From Pectobacterium aquaticum (lineage in GTDB: Bacteria; Pseudomonadota; Gammaproteobacteria; Enterobacterales; Enterobacteriaceae), in the NCBI RefSeq assembly GCF_003382565.3, contig NZ_CP086253.1:2418001-2482000 (forward strand): a stretch of DNA of 64,000 nucleotides. The letters run 5' to 3'. Below are positions 43,263-52,408 of the stretch, piece after piece. The notes under the pieces were generated by a model that was not told where the DNA came from, did not search any database, and saw nothing but the letters and a program-made list of their open reading frames with translations. The stretch's first letter is position 1, and each line of letters starts with the position of its first letter. Made by a program: the position numbers and the translations under genes.

Positions 43263-44894
43263 ATGAGTATTTTTGAAAACTTATACACCAGCAGGAAATC
43301 GCAGCTCGACGAATGGGTTGCAGCACTTGATAGCCACATTGCCTGCGTTCAGGATAAAGGCCGCAGCCAAAGTCAGCCGACGTTATTATTGGCTGACGGT
43401 TTTGATGTGGAAAATTATGCACCTGCGATGTGGCAATTCCCAGATGGGCATAGTGCACCTATTTCTAATTTTGCCAGCCAGCAAAATTGGCTAAGAACGC
43501 TGTGTGCCATGAGCGTCGTTACGGGTAATGAGCGTTACCAGCAGTACGCTATCGCACAAAGCGAATATTTCTTGGATCATTTCGTTGATGATAATAGCGG
43601 CCTGTTTTTCTGGGGCGGTCACCGCTTTATTAACTTGGATACGCTGGCAGGTGAAGGGCCAGAATCCAAAGCTCAGGTGCATGAATTAAAACACCACCTG
43701 CCCTATTACGCGTTGTTGCATCGTGTTAATGCGGAAAAGACGCTGAATTTCTTTCAGGGTTTCTGGAACGCGCACGTTGAAGACTGGGATTCACTGGACC
43801 TAGGTCGTCATGGTGATTACAGCAAAAAACGCGATCCAAACGTTTTCCTGCATGCACGCCATGATGTCGTCGATCCGACACAGTGGCCTGTTCTGCCATT
43901 AACGAAAGGGCTAACTTTTGTTAATGCTGGCACAGACCTGATTTACGCCGCTTTCAAATACGCAGAATACACGGGCGATAGCCACGCCGCAGCGTGGGGT
44001 AAGCATCTTTATCGCCAATACGTTCTGGCACGCAACCCAGAAACTGGTATGCCCGTGTATCAGTTCAGTTCACCACAGCAGCGCCAACCGGTGCCGGAAG
44101 ACGACAATCAGACGCAGTCTTGGTTTGGCGATCGCGCTCAGCGCCAGTTTGGCCCAGAGTTCGGTGAAATCGCGCGCGAAGCCAATGTGCTGTTCCGTGA
44201 TATGCGCCCACTGCTGATTGATAACCCACTGGCAATGCTGGATATCCTCCGCACACAGCCTGATGCAGACATGCTGGACTGGGTTATCTCTGGACTAAAA
44301 AATTATTATCAATACGCCTACGATGTGGCCAGCAACACGTTGCGCCCAATGTGGAACAACGGCCAGGACATGACAGGCTACCGTTTTAAACGCGATGGCT
44401 ATTACGGCAAAGCGGGAACGGAATTAAAACCGTTTGCATTAGAAGGTGATTATTTATTACCGCTGGTTCGTGCTTATCGTCTGAGTGGCGATGAGGACCT
44501 GTACGCTCTGGTTAACACCATGCTGACGCGGCTGAACAAAGAAGACATTCAGCATATCGCCAGCCCAGTACTTTTGTTGACCGTTATTGAACTGGCTGAG
44601 CACAAACAATCAGAATCCTGGGCACATTACGCCGCGCAGTTGGCTGGCGTTCTGTTTGAACAACATTTCCATCGTGGTTTGTTCGTTCGCTCCGCACAGC
44701 ATCGTTATGTTCGTCTGGATGATACCTATCCGCTGGCTTTACTGACTTTCGTTGCCGCTTGTCGCAACAAATTAAACGATATCCCGCCGTATCTGACACA
44801 AGGTGGATATGTTCACGGTGATTTTCACGTTAACGGGGAAAATAGAATTGTTTATGACGTGGAATTAATTTATCCAGAGTTATTAACAGCTTAA
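43263..44894 (+). CDS. pelW: Cytoplasmic pectate disaccharide lyase PelW (PL2)
   Basis: A 543-residue polysaccharide lyase of family 2 that cleaves short oligogalacturonides to dimers inside the cell. No signal peptide is seen (start MSIFENLYTSRKSQLDEW), consistent with a cytoplasmic enzyme acting after import by TogMNAB. Characteristic segments include NNGQDMTGYRFKRDGYYGK and KAQVHELKHHLPYY, with residues suited to a beta-elimination base and metal ligand. The frame is open to 43212, but the ATG at 43263 fits the family. It is first in pelW-togMNAB. Confidence 0.93.
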   Translation: MSIFENLYTSRKSQLDEWVAALDSHIACVQDKGRSQSQPTLLLADGFDVENYAPAMWQFPDGHSAPISNFASQQNWLRTLCAMSVVTGNERYQQYAIAQSEYFLDHFVDDNSGLFFWGGHRFINLDTLAGEGPESKAQVHELKHHLPYYALLHRVNAEKTLNFFQGFWNAHVEDWDSLDLGRHGDYSKKRDPNVFLHARHDVVDPTQWPVLPLTKGLTFVNAGTDLIYAAFKYAEYTGDSHAAAWGKHLYRQYVLARNPETGMPVYQFSSPQQRQPVPEDDNQTQSWFGDRAQRQFGPEFGEIAREANVLFRDMRPLLIDNPLAMLDILRTQPDADMLDWVISGLKNYYQYAYDVASNTLRPMWNNGQDMTGYRFKRDGYYGKAGTELKPFALEGDYLLPLVRAYRLSGDEDLYALVNTMLTRLNKEDIQHIASPVLLLTVIELAEHKQSESWAHYAAQLAGVLFEQHFHRGLFVRSAQHRYVRLDDTYPLALLTFVAACRNKLNDIPPYLTQGGYVHGDFHVNGENRIVYDVELIYPELLTA

Positions 44895-44941
44895 TTTTAT
44901 GTTTTTTTTAATGGTTCACAATTAATCAATAGGTAAGCATT

Positions 44942-45832
44942 ATGAATGAAAACAGAATGCTGGGGTTAGCCTATATCTCCCCCTATATTATAGGGCTGAT
45001 AATTTTTACCGCTTTCCCCTTTGTTTCGTCATTTATCCTCAGTTTTACTGAGTATGACTTGATCAATCCACCTGAATTTACGGGGCTAGAAAACTATCAC
45101 CGTATGTTCCTGGAGGATGATCTCTTTTGGAAATCCATGGGTGTCACCTTTGCCTATGTATTTCTGACCATTCCATTGAAATTAATCTTCGCATTGTTAA
45201 TTGCGTTTGTACTTAATTTCAAATTACGTGGTATCGGTTTCTTCCGTACTGCTTACTATGTGCCTTCTATTCTAGGCAGCAGCGTGGCCATTGCCGTTCT
45301 GTGGCGTGCACTGTTCGCTATCGATGGCTTGTTAAACAGCTTCCTCGGCGTATTTGGCTTTGACGCCATCAACTGGCTGGGCGAGCCGTCGCTGGCACTG
45401 ATGTCGGTAACGCTGTTGCGCGTATGGCAGTTCGGTTCCGCCATGGTTATCTTCCTGGCTGCATTGCAGAACGTTCCGCAATCTCAGTATGAAGCGGCGA
45501 TGATCGACGGTGCATCCAAATGGCAAATGTTCCTGAAAGTAACGGTACCATTAATTACGCCAGTTATTTTCTTTAACTTTATCATGCAGACCACCCAGGC
45601 GTTCCAAGAGTTTACGGCACCTTACGTCATCACTGGCGGTGGTCCAACACACTACACCTACCTGTTCTCGCTCTATATCTATGATACGGCATTCAAGTAT
45701 TTTGATATGGGCTACGGTGCTGCATTGGCATGGGTTCTGTTCCTGGTTGTTGCGGTATTTGCGTCTATCTCCTTTAAGTCGTCAAAATACTGGGTGTTCT
45801 ACTCCGCTGATAAAGGAGGAAAAAATGGCTGA
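44942..45832 (+). CDS. togM: Oligogalacturonide ABC transporter permease TogM
   Basis: A 296-residue permease of the MalF/UgpA type with six helices. The EAA loop is EAAMIDGASKWQMFLKVTVP near residue 183, where it meets the ATPase TogA. Togethe r with TogN it forms the inner-membrane channel for oligogalacturonides. It starts 47 bases after pelW, and its end overlaps togN by eight bases. Confidence 0.93.
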   Translation: MNENRMLGLAYISPYIIGLIIFTAFPFVSSFILSFTEYDLINPPEFTGLENYHRMFLEDDLFWKSMGVTFAYVFLTIPLKLIFALLIAFVLNFKLRGIGFFRTAYYVPSILGSSVAIAVLWRALFAIDGLLNSFLGVFGFDAINWLGEPSLALMSVTLLRVWQFGSAMVIFLAALQNVPQSQYEAAMIDGASKWQMFLKVTVPLITPVIFFNFIMQTTQAFQEFTAPYVITGGGPTHYTYLFSLYIYDTAFKYFDMGYGAALAWVLFLVVAVFASISFKSSKYWVFYSADKGGKNG

Positions 45833-46730
45833 CATGCATTCAAACCTGACTACAGCACAAGAAGTTGCTGCTGCAGAAGTACGCCGCACACTGCGTAAAG
45901 AAAAATTCAGTGCCGCGATCCGTTACGTGATACTGCTGTTCGTTGGTTTACTGATGCTTTATCCACTGGCGTGGATGTTCTCAGCGTCGTTCAAGCCGAA
46001 TCATGAGATTTTCACCACGTTGGGTCTGTGGCCTGCTCACGCCACCTGGGACGGTTTCGTTAACGGTTGGAAAACCGGTACGGAATACAATTTCGGTCAC
46101 TACATGATTAACACGTTCCAGTACGTGATTCCGAAAGTGGTTCTGACCGTCATTTCCTCGGTGATTGTGGCTTATGGCTTCGCTCGCTTTGACATTCCGT
46201 GGAAGAATTTCTGGTTTGCTACGCTGATTGCCACCATGCTGTTGCCAAGCACCGTGTTGCTGATTCCGCAGTACCTCATGTTCCGTGAAATGGGCATGTT
46301 GAACAGCTATCTGCCACTGTATTTGCCAGTAGCGTTTGCAACACAAGGGTTCTTTGTGTTCATGCTGATCCAGTTCCTGCGTGGTGTACCGCGTGATATG
46401 GAAGAAGCCGCCCAGATTGATGGCTGTAACTCCTTCCAGGTACTGTGGTATGTGGTCGTGCCGATTCTGAAACCAGCCATCATCTCTGTTGCGCTGTTCC
46501 AGTTCATGTGGTCAATGAATGACTTTATCGGTCCGCTGATTTATGTCTATAGCGTGGATAAATATCCGATTGCGCTGGCGCTGAAAATGTCTATCGACGT
46601 GACTGAAGGCGCTCCGTGGAATGAAATCCTGGCCATGTCCAGCATCTCCATTCTGCCATCCATTATTGTTTTCTTCCTGGCACAGCGTTACTTCGTACAA
46701 GGTGTGACCAGCAGCGGAATTAAAGGTTAA
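45825..46730 (+). CDS. togN: Oligogalacturonide ABC transporter permease TogN
   Basis: A 301-residue permease of the MalG type with six helices after an N-terminal cytoplasmic segment of about 35 residues. The EAA loop is EEAAQIDGCNSFQVLWYVVV near residue 198. ATG 45825 follows AAAGGAGGA and overlaps togM by eight bases, so the two subunits are made together. Confidence 0.93.
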   Translation: MADMHSNLTTAQEVAAAEVRRTLRKEKFSAAIRYVILLFVGLLMLYPLAWMFSASFKPNHEIFTTLGLWPAHATWDGFVNGWKTGTEYNFGHYMINTFQYVIPKVVLTVISSVIVAYGFARFDIPWKNFWFATLIATMLLPSTVLLIPQYLMFREMGMLNSYLPLYLPVAFATQGFFVFMLIQFLRGVPRDMEEAAQIDGCNSFQVLWYVVVPILKPAIISVALFQFMWSMNDFIGPLIYVYSVDKYPIALALKMSIDVTEGAPWNEILAMSSISILPSIIVFFLAQRYFVQGVTSSGIKG

Positions 46731-46743
46731 TAGAGGATTTATC

Positions 46744-47871
46744 ATGGCTGAAGTTATTTTCAAAAAGCTGGAAAAAGTATACAGCAACGGTTTCAAAGCG
46801 GTTCACGGCATCGACCTGACCATTAAAGACGGTGAATTCATGGTTATCGTCGGCCCATCTGGCTGTGCGAAATCCACTACGCTGCGTATGCTGGCGGGTC
46901 TGGAAACCATCAGCGGCGGTGAAGTCCGTATCGGTGAGCGCGTTGTTAACAATCTGGCGCCGAAAGAGCGTGGGATTGCCATGGTGTTCCAGAACTACGC
47001 CCTCTACCCTCACATGACGGTAAAAGAGAATCTGGCGTTTGGTCTGAAGCTGAGCAAACTGCCTAAAGAGCAAATTGAAGCGCAGGTCGCCGAAGCGGCC
47101 AAAATTCTGGAGCTGGAAGAACTGATGGATCGTCTGCCACGCCAACTGTCTGGTGGTCAGGCACAGCGTGTGGCCGTAGGCCGCGCCATCGTTAAAAAAC
47201 CAGATGTGTTCCTGTTTGACGAACCGTTGTCTAACTTGGATGCCAAGCTGCGTGCGTCCATGCGTATCCGTATTTCTGACCTGCATAAGCAGTTGAAGAA
47301 AAGCGGCAAAGCGGCGACAAGCGTATATGTTACCCACGATCAGACTGAAGCCATGACCATGGGTGACCGTATCTGCGTGATGAAACTCGGTCACATCATG
47401 CAGGTCGATACGCCGGATAACCTGTACCACTTCCCTGTCAACATGTTCGTTGCTGGTTTCATTGGCTCACCAGAAATGAACATCAAGCCATGTAAACTGG
47501 TCGACAAAGATGGTCAGGTTGGCGTTGTGGTGGGTAACAACGCGCTGGTGTTAAACAGTGAGAAGCAAGACAAAGTCCGCAGCTATATCGGACAAGACGT
47601 CTTCTTCGGTGTTCGCCCAGACTATGTTTCCGTGTCAGATACGCCATTTGAAGGCAACCATTCTCAAGGTGAGTTGGTTCGCGTAGAAAACATGGGCCAC
47701 GAATTCTTTATGTACATTAAAGTCGATGGCTTTGAATTAACCAGCCGCATTCCTTATGACGAAGGTCGGCTGATTATCGAGAAAGGACTGCATCGTCCGG
47801 TATATTTCCAGTTCGACATGGAAAAATGCCATATTTTTGATGCAAAAACAGAAAAAAATATCTCTCTTTAA
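46744..47871 (+). CDS. togA: Oligogalacturonide ABC transporter ATPase TogA
   Basis: A 375-residue MalK-type ATPase. Walker A is GPSGCAKSTTLRML (residues 36-49; Ala replaces the usual Gly before Lys), the signature is LSGGQAQRVAVGRAI, and Walker B is VFLFDEPLSNLDAKLR. The C-terminal OB-fold regulatory region (about 240-375) is present. It starts 13 bases after togN. Confidence 0.93.
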   Translation: MAEVIFKKLEKVYSNGFKAVHGIDLTIKDGEFMVIVGPSGCAKSTTLRMLAGLETISGGEVRIGERVVNNLAPKERGIAMVFQNYALYPHMTVKENLAFGLKLSKLPKEQIEAQVAEAAKILELEELMDRLPRQLSGGQAQRVAVGRAIVKKPDVFLFDEPLSNLDAKLRASMRIRISDLHKQLKKSGKAATSVYVTHDQTEAMTMGDRICVMKLGHIMQVDTPDNLYHFPVNMFVAGFIGSPEMNIKPCKLVDKDGQVGVVVGNNALVLNSEKQDKVRSYIGQDVFFGVRPDYVSVSDTPFEGNHSQGELVRVENMGHEFFMYIKVDGFELTSRIPYDEGRLIIEKGLHRPVYFQFDMEKCHIFDAKTEKNISL

Positions 47872-47886
47872 CAGGAGTAGTAACCG

Positions 47887-49176
47887 ATGAAAAAAGCGAT
47901 CCTACACACGTTAATAGCTTCATCTCTGGCATTAGTGGCAATGCCTTCTTTAGCCGCTGATAATGTTGAATTGAGAATGTCCTGGTGGGGCGGCAACAGC
48001 CGTCACCAGCAGACACTCAAAGCGATTGAAGAGTTCCATAAGCTGCATCCAAACATCACCGTGAAAGCGGAATACACCGGATGGGATGGTCACCTGTCTC
48101 GCCTGACAACACAAATTGCCGGTAACACCGAGCCAGATGTGATGCAGACCAATTGGAACTGGCTGCCGATTTTCTCTAAAAACGGCGATGGTTTTTACGA
48201 TCTGAACAAGGTTAAAGATTCTCTGGATCTGACCCAGTTTGAGTCAAAAGAACTGCAAAACACCACAGTCGAAGGGAAACTGAACGGTATTCCTATTTCC
48301 GTTACGGCTCGCGTGTTCTATTTCAACACCGAAAGCTGGAAAAAAGCCGGTCTGGAATACCCGAAAACGTGGGACGAGCTGCTGAACGCCGGTAAAGTGT
48401 TCAAAGAAAAACTGGGCGACCAATACTACCCTATCGTATTGGAACACCAGGATTCTCTGGCTCTGCTAAATTCTTATATGGTTCAGAAGTACAACATTCC
48501 AGCGATTGATGTAAAAGGTCAGAAATTCGCCTACACCGATGCGCAATGGGTTGAATTCTTTGGCATGTATAAGAAACTGATCGACAGCCATGTCATGCCT
48601 GATGCGAAGTACTATGCCTCTTTCGGTAAGAGCAACATGTATGAAATGAAGCCATGGATCAGCGGCGAGTGGTCTGGTACTTACATGTGGAACTCCACTA
48701 TTACTAAGTACTCTGACAACCTGCAACCACCCGCAAAACTGGCATTGGGTAACTATCCGATGCTGCCTGGTGCGAAAGATGCCGGCTTGTTCTTCAAACC
48801 TGCACAGATGCTGTCTATCGGTAAGTCAACCAAGCATCCTAAAGAATCTGCTCAGTTGATCAACTTCCTGCTGAACAGCAAAGAAGGTGCGCAGGCTCTG
48901 GGTCTGGAACGTGGTGTACCGTTGAGTAAAGCCGCTGTGGCTCAGTTGACTGCAGATGGCGTGATCAAAGATGATGCACCAGCCGTTGCTGGGTTGAAAC
49001 TGGCGCTGTCGCTGCCACATGACGTTGCCGTTGCCCCTTATTTCGACGATCCACAAATCGTTTCTCTGTTTGGTGATACCATCCAGTCTATCGATTACGG
49101 TCAGAAATCGGTGGAAGACGCAGCGAAATACTTCCAGCGTCAATCAGATCGTATTCTGAAACGTGCAATGAAGTAA
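47887..49176 (+). CDS. togB: Oligogalacturonide-binding protein TogB
   Basis: A 429-residue periplasmic solute-binding protein of family 1. The signal peptide MKKAILHTLIASSLALVAMP ends at SLAADNVELR. The mature protein has the bilobed layout typical of sugar binders and many Trp and Tyr residues (SWWGGNSRHQQTLKAIEEFH). It delivers oligogalacturonides from the KdgM porin to TogMN. Last gene of pelW-togMNAB. Confidence 0.93.
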   Translation: MKKAILHTLIASSLALVAMPSLAADNVELRMSWWGGNSRHQQTLKAIEEFHKLHPNITVKAEYTGWDGHLSRLTTQIAGNTEPDVMQTNWNWLPIFSKNGDGFYDLNKVKDSLDLTQFESKELQNTTVEGKLNGIPISVTARVFYFNTESWKKAGLEYPKTWDELLNAGKVFKEKLGDQYYPIVLEHQDSLALLNSYMVQKYNIPAIDVKGQKFAYTDAQWVEFFGMYKKLIDSHVMPDAKYYASFGKSNMYEMKPWISGEWSGTYMWNSTITKYSDNLQPPAKLALGNYPMLPGAKDAGLFFKPAQMLSIGKSTKHPKESAQLINFLLNSKEGAQALGLERGVPLSKAAVAQLTADGVIKDDAPAVAGLKLALSLPHDVAVAPYFDDPQIVSLFGDTIQSIDYGQKSVEDAAKYFQRQSDRILKRAMK

Positions 49177-49203
49177 TGTTGCACACCTTTTAGACGCTTA
49201 TTC

Positions 49204-49233
49204 ATCCCTGCCGTACTGACGGCAGGGATTTTT
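49204..49233 (+). terminator. Terminator after togB
   Basis: ATCCCTGCCGT pairs with ACGGCAGGGAT around a short loop and is followed by TTTT. Confidence 0.85.
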
Positions 49234-49263
49234 CATTTAAATTAAAACAACCGCCCTATCCAA

Positions 49264-49431
49264 TTCGATCTCCTTCACAATTTGAAACCCCATTTTACTT
49301 TTTGTTACCCAAGACGATCTCGATCACAGAACGTAATTTAATAATAAATAGAATAGAACTTGTCCCAAAAAGAGTAACGCGTCTTTCGAAATAAAGCATT
49401 AGAACCATCCTAACCAATAGGGAATATAACG
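49264..49431 (+). promoter_or_regulatory. kdgM promoter region
   Basis: Two weak CRP-like half sites end in TCACA (49275 and 49324), and AAATAAAGCATTAGAACC near 49391 is a weak KdgR-like run. Control of kdgM by KdgR and CRP is known in Dickeya, but none of these sites is strong by eye. Confidence 0.35.
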
Positions 49432-50154
49432 ATGAAAGTTAAATTACTAGCTCTGGCAGTTACCTCATTAATTAGTGTGAATGCAATGGCGGTGACTATC
49501 GATTACCGTCATGAAATGAAAGATACGCCAAAAAATGATCACCGCGATCGTTTGTCAATATCACACCGTTTTGATAACGGCTTTGGCCTTTCTGCCGAAG
49601 CAAAATGGCGTCAGGCAAATAACGACAACACGCCGAATAAACCATTTAATGAAACCGTCAGCAATGGTACAGAAGTGGTTGCCAGCTATGTGTATAAAAT
49701 TAACAAAACCTTCCAAGTTGAACCAGGTTTCTCTTTAGATTCAAGCTCTACTTCTAACAACTACCGTCCTTATTTGCGTGGGCGTGCGGCAGTTACTGAT
49801 GATTTCTCTGTTTCTTTCCGCTATCGCCCATACTATTTAAGAAACAGTGGACTTAATATTGGAAAAGCAAACAGTGATCCTTCCGTTGAAAAAGGTTACA
49901 ATTTAACAACTGTATTAAGTTATAAATTCCTGAAAGATTTTCAAGTTGATTATGAGTTAGATTATAAAAAAGCAACTAAAGCTGGAAAAACACTCTACGA
50001 CAACGATAATGATAATTTCGATCATGACGTAAAACTTTCTTATAAATGGGATAAAAACTGGAAACCATATACGGCTGTAGGTAACGTAGCTGAGGATGGA
50101 AAAACAGATCGCCGTCAGACTCGTTTCCGTGTTGGTGTGCAATACAGCTTCTAA
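49432..50154 (+). CDS. kdgM: Oligogalacturonate-specific porin KdgM
   Basis: A 240-residue outer-membrane beta-barrel porin. The signal peptide MKVKLLALAVTSLISVNAMA is followed by VTIDYRHEMKDTPKNDHRDR, the conserved N-terminal strand of the KdgM family. Alternating amphipathic strands fill the protein, which ends with the typical C-terminal Phe (VGVQYSF). It admits acidic oligosaccharides larger than general porins accept. Confidence 0.95.
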   Translation: MKVKLLALAVTSLISVNAMAVTIDYRHEMKDTPKNDHRDRLSISHRFDNGFGLSAEAKWRQANNDNTPNKPFNETVSNGTEVVASYVYKINKTFQVEPGFSLDSSSTSNNYRPYLRGRAAVTDDFSVSFRYRPYYLRNSGLNIGKANSDPSVEKGYNLTTVLSYKFLKDFQVDYELDYKKATKAGKTLYDNDNDNFDHDVKLSYKWDKNWKPYTAVGNVAEDGKTDRRQTRFRVGVQYSF

Positions 50155-50502
50155 TAACGGCCTTGTTATTTAAATAAGCGTCATTAGTTGGCAAAAGGGA
50201 TGTTAGTGTTAATTGATTAGTCAACGGTATCTTATCATTAACATCCCTTTATTATGATGTCCGTCGTAGGTTAAATTAGTTACGTTTCGTTGTTACCTGT
50301 GGCGTTGTTATATGTAATTTAGTTACATGCGCTTTAGCTGTTGAAATGGCTGTGTCTGATTTACCCTCTTCGTGTATGAATGTTATTTCTTTATTAAAGT
50401 TTGCGGTTCAGGGTGGTCATTTTTTCTCCGATGTGATGGCTACCCTATTTTTTACCATCGCCCAACGATTTCCCCCTCATTCCCTTTGTCAGGTGATCTA
50501 TC
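50155..50502. other. Intergenic region kdgM-paeX
   Basis: A 348-base stretch without a supported gene. It contains the kdgM terminator (separate entry) and must carry the paeX promoter. TATGAATGTTATTTCTTT near 50374 is only a weak KdgR-like run. Confidence 0.4.
50194..50250 (+). terminator. Long stem-loop after kdgM
   Basis: AAAGGGATGTTAGTG pairs, with one mismatch, with CATTAACATCCCTTT; the loop is about 27 bases and ATTATG follows. Confidence 0.65.
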
Positions 50503-51456
50503 ATGATTGTTCGTTCTCTGCTTGTCGGAGCCATTATGATGTCGGTAAATGGATTAAGTTACGCCCAACCTGTTTTCCCTGTCTGGCCACACGGTGAAGC
50601 GCTGGGTGCCTCTTCTTCAATGGTACAGCAGCAAGTGGTCGATCGCAGCAAAGATCCCTCTCTTCCCGATCGGGCAGCAACCGGCATTCGCAGCCCCGAA
50701 ATTACCGTTTACCCAGCAGAGAAGCCCAATGGCATGGCGTTACTCATCACGCCCGGCGGTTCTTATCAGCGCGTCGTGTTGGATAAGGAAGGTAGCGATC
50801 TGGCACCGTTCTTTAATCAACAGGGCTATACCCTTTTCGTGATGACCTATCGCATGCCAGGTGAAGGCCATAAAGAAGGTGCTGACGCCCCGTTAGCCGA
50901 TGCCCAGCGAGCCATAAGAACCTTGAGAGCCAATGCCGAGAAATGGCACATTAACCCACAGCGTATCGGCATTATGGGATTCTCCGCTGGTGGTCATGTC
51001 GCTGCCAGCCTGGGAACCCGATTCGCCCAGTCTGTTTACCCAGCGACGGATGCCATTGATAGCGTAAGCGCACGCCCTGATTTCATGGTGCTGATGTATC
51101 CCGTGATTTCGATGCAGGCGGACATTGCGCACGCCGGTTCGCGCAAGCAGCTAATCGGTGAGCAGCCGACGGAAGCACAGGTAGTACGCTATTCGCCAGA
51201 GAAACAGGTTACCGCTCAGACGCCCCCAACGTTTCTGGTGCATGCCGTTGACGATCCATCAGTGTCGGTTGATAACAGCCTGGTGATGTTCAGCGCGCTG
51301 CGGGAAAAGCAGATTCCCGTCGAAATGCATCTGTTTGAGAAAGGGAAACACGGTTTCGGCCTACGCGGCACCAAAGGACTTCCTGCGGCAGCCTGGCCTC
51401 AGTTGCTGGACAATTGGCTGCGTGTTTTACCGATAAGCAACGAACAGCCGAAATAA
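50503..51456 (+). CDS. paeX: Pectin acetylesterase PaeX
   Basis: A 317-residue alpha/beta hydrolase that removes acetyl groups from pectin oligomers, easing lyase action. A signal peptide, MIVRSLLVGAIMMSVNGLSYA, indicates export to the periplasm. The nucleophile elbow is GFSAGG (in IGIMGFSAGGHVAASLG); the catalytic Asp is in HAVDDPSVSV and the His in KGKHGFGLRG. It closes the pectin block and follows kdgM, the same pairing as in Dickeya. Confidence 0.9.
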   Translation: MIVRSLLVGAIMMSVNGLSYAQPVFPVWPHGEALGASSSMVQQQVVDRSKDPSLPDRAATGIRSPEITVYPAEKPNGMALLITPGGSYQRVVLDKEGSDLAPFFNQQGYTLFVMTYRMPGEGHKEGADAPLADAQRAIRTLRANAEKWHINPQRIGIMGFSAGGHVAASLGTRFAQSVYPATDAIDSVSARPDFMVLMYPVISMQADIAHAGSRKQLIGEQPTEAQVVRYSPEKQVTAQTPPTFLVHAVDDPSVSVDNSLVMFSALREKQIPVEMHLFEKGKHGFGLRGTKGLPAAAWPQLLDNWLRVLPISNEQPK

Positions 51457-51502
51457 ATCATTACGCCGTCACCGCTTCCGCAGGCAAGGATAATCTCTTA
51501 TA

Positions 51503-51518
51503 CTGTATAAAATAACAG
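51503..51518 (+). promoter_or_regulatory. LexA (SOS) box of ydjM
   Basis: CTGTATAAAATAACAG fits the LexA consensus CTG-N10-CAG with an AT-rich centre, 18 bases before the ydjM ATG. ydjM is a known LexA target in E. coli. Confidence 0.8.
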
Positions 51519-51536
51519 TTTCATTTGAGAAATTTC

Positions 51537-52112
51537 ATGACTGCGGAAGGACACCTGCTGTTTTCTGTTGCCTGCGCGATTCTGGCTAAAAAAGTTGAGC
51601 TCTCGTCTGCGCTGGCTACCGGAGACTGGTGGCACATTATTCCCGGTGCACTCCTTACCGCGCTGCTGCCCGATATCGATCACCCCAAATCCGTCCTCGG
51701 GCAGCGCCTGAAATGGCTTTCTTCACCGATTGCTCGCCTCTTTGGCCATCGCGGGTTTACGCACAGCCTCCTTGCTATCGCCGCGGGTATTTTCTTTATT
51801 CAGACGCGCTTGCCGCCAGACTGGCCAATTCCGACTGATGCTTACCATGCCATGATCGTCGGTTATCTGAGCCATATTCTCGCAGATATGCTGACGCCAT
51901 CGGGCGTCCCTCTGCTGTGGCCCTGTCGCTGGCGTTTCCGTTTGCCAATTTTAAACAGCCAAAAAGGCAATCAGTTGGAACGCTTTCTGTGTCTTGCCTG
52001 TATCGGCTTTTCGCTGTATCAGCCACAAAAGAATCTGGACTGCTGCACCTACGAACAGTCATTTCGCTTTTTACGGTCAGCGCAAACCTACCTCTTTCAA
52101 TACGTGAAATAA
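51537..52112 (+). CDS. ydjM: SOS-induced membrane hydrolase-like protein YdjM
   Basis: A 191-residue protein of the YbcI/DUF457 membrane metal-hydrolase family. MTAEGHLLFSVACAILAKKV opens the protein; LLPDIDHPKS and HRGFTHSLLAIAAG carry the conserved Asp and His residues, and HILADMLTPSGV the third motif. Membrane segments are interspersed. ATG 51537 matches E. coli YdjM; the frame is open 12 bases earlier at a TTG. A LexA box overlaps its promoter. Confidence 0.92.
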   Translation: MTAEGHLLFSVACAILAKKVELSSALATGDWWHIIPGALLTALLPDIDHPKSVLGQRLKWLSSPIARLFGHRGFTHSLLAIAAGIFFIQTRLPPDWPIPTDAYHAMIVGYLSHILADMLTPSGVPLLWPCRWRFRLPILNSQKGNQLERFLCLACIGFSLYQPQKNLDCCTYEQSFRFLRSAQTYLFQYVK

Positions 52113-52129
52113 CCACGTTACCTGGCGTA

Positions 52130-52255
52130 ATACCCTAAATAATTCGAGTTGCAGGAAGGCGGCAAGAGAAGGAATCCCGATGAGCTTACTCAGGTAAGTG
52201 ATTCGGGTGAGTGAGCGTAGCCAACGTACATGTAACTTGAAGTATGACGGGTATA
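52130..52255. repeat. Canonical ERIC element
   Basis: A 126-bp copy with all parts of the consensus: ATACCCTAAATAATTCGAG at the left, GGAATCCCGATGAGCTTACT and CAGGTAAGTGATTCGGGTGA in the core, and AACTTGAAGTATGACGGGTA at the right. The arms form a long imperfect hairpin. It begins 17 bases after the ydjM stop. Confidence 0.95.
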
Positions 52256-52408
52256 GACATATCTCTGTAACATGATGGAAAAAGACCTGCTATCCTGTGC
52301 GCGTTTGTTATTTTTCATCGCAAAAAATCACGCTACCTCCGCCGATCTCCATTACCGCGTGAGATCGTGGGCAGCGTGACGCGATTCACTGATAGGGAGC
52401 AAAGCCGG

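Noticed and set aside
47887..49176. togB as a maltose- or glycerol-phosphate-binding protein
   Set aside because: The context with pelW, togMNA and kdgM and the absence of other mal or ugp genes support the oligogalacturonide role.
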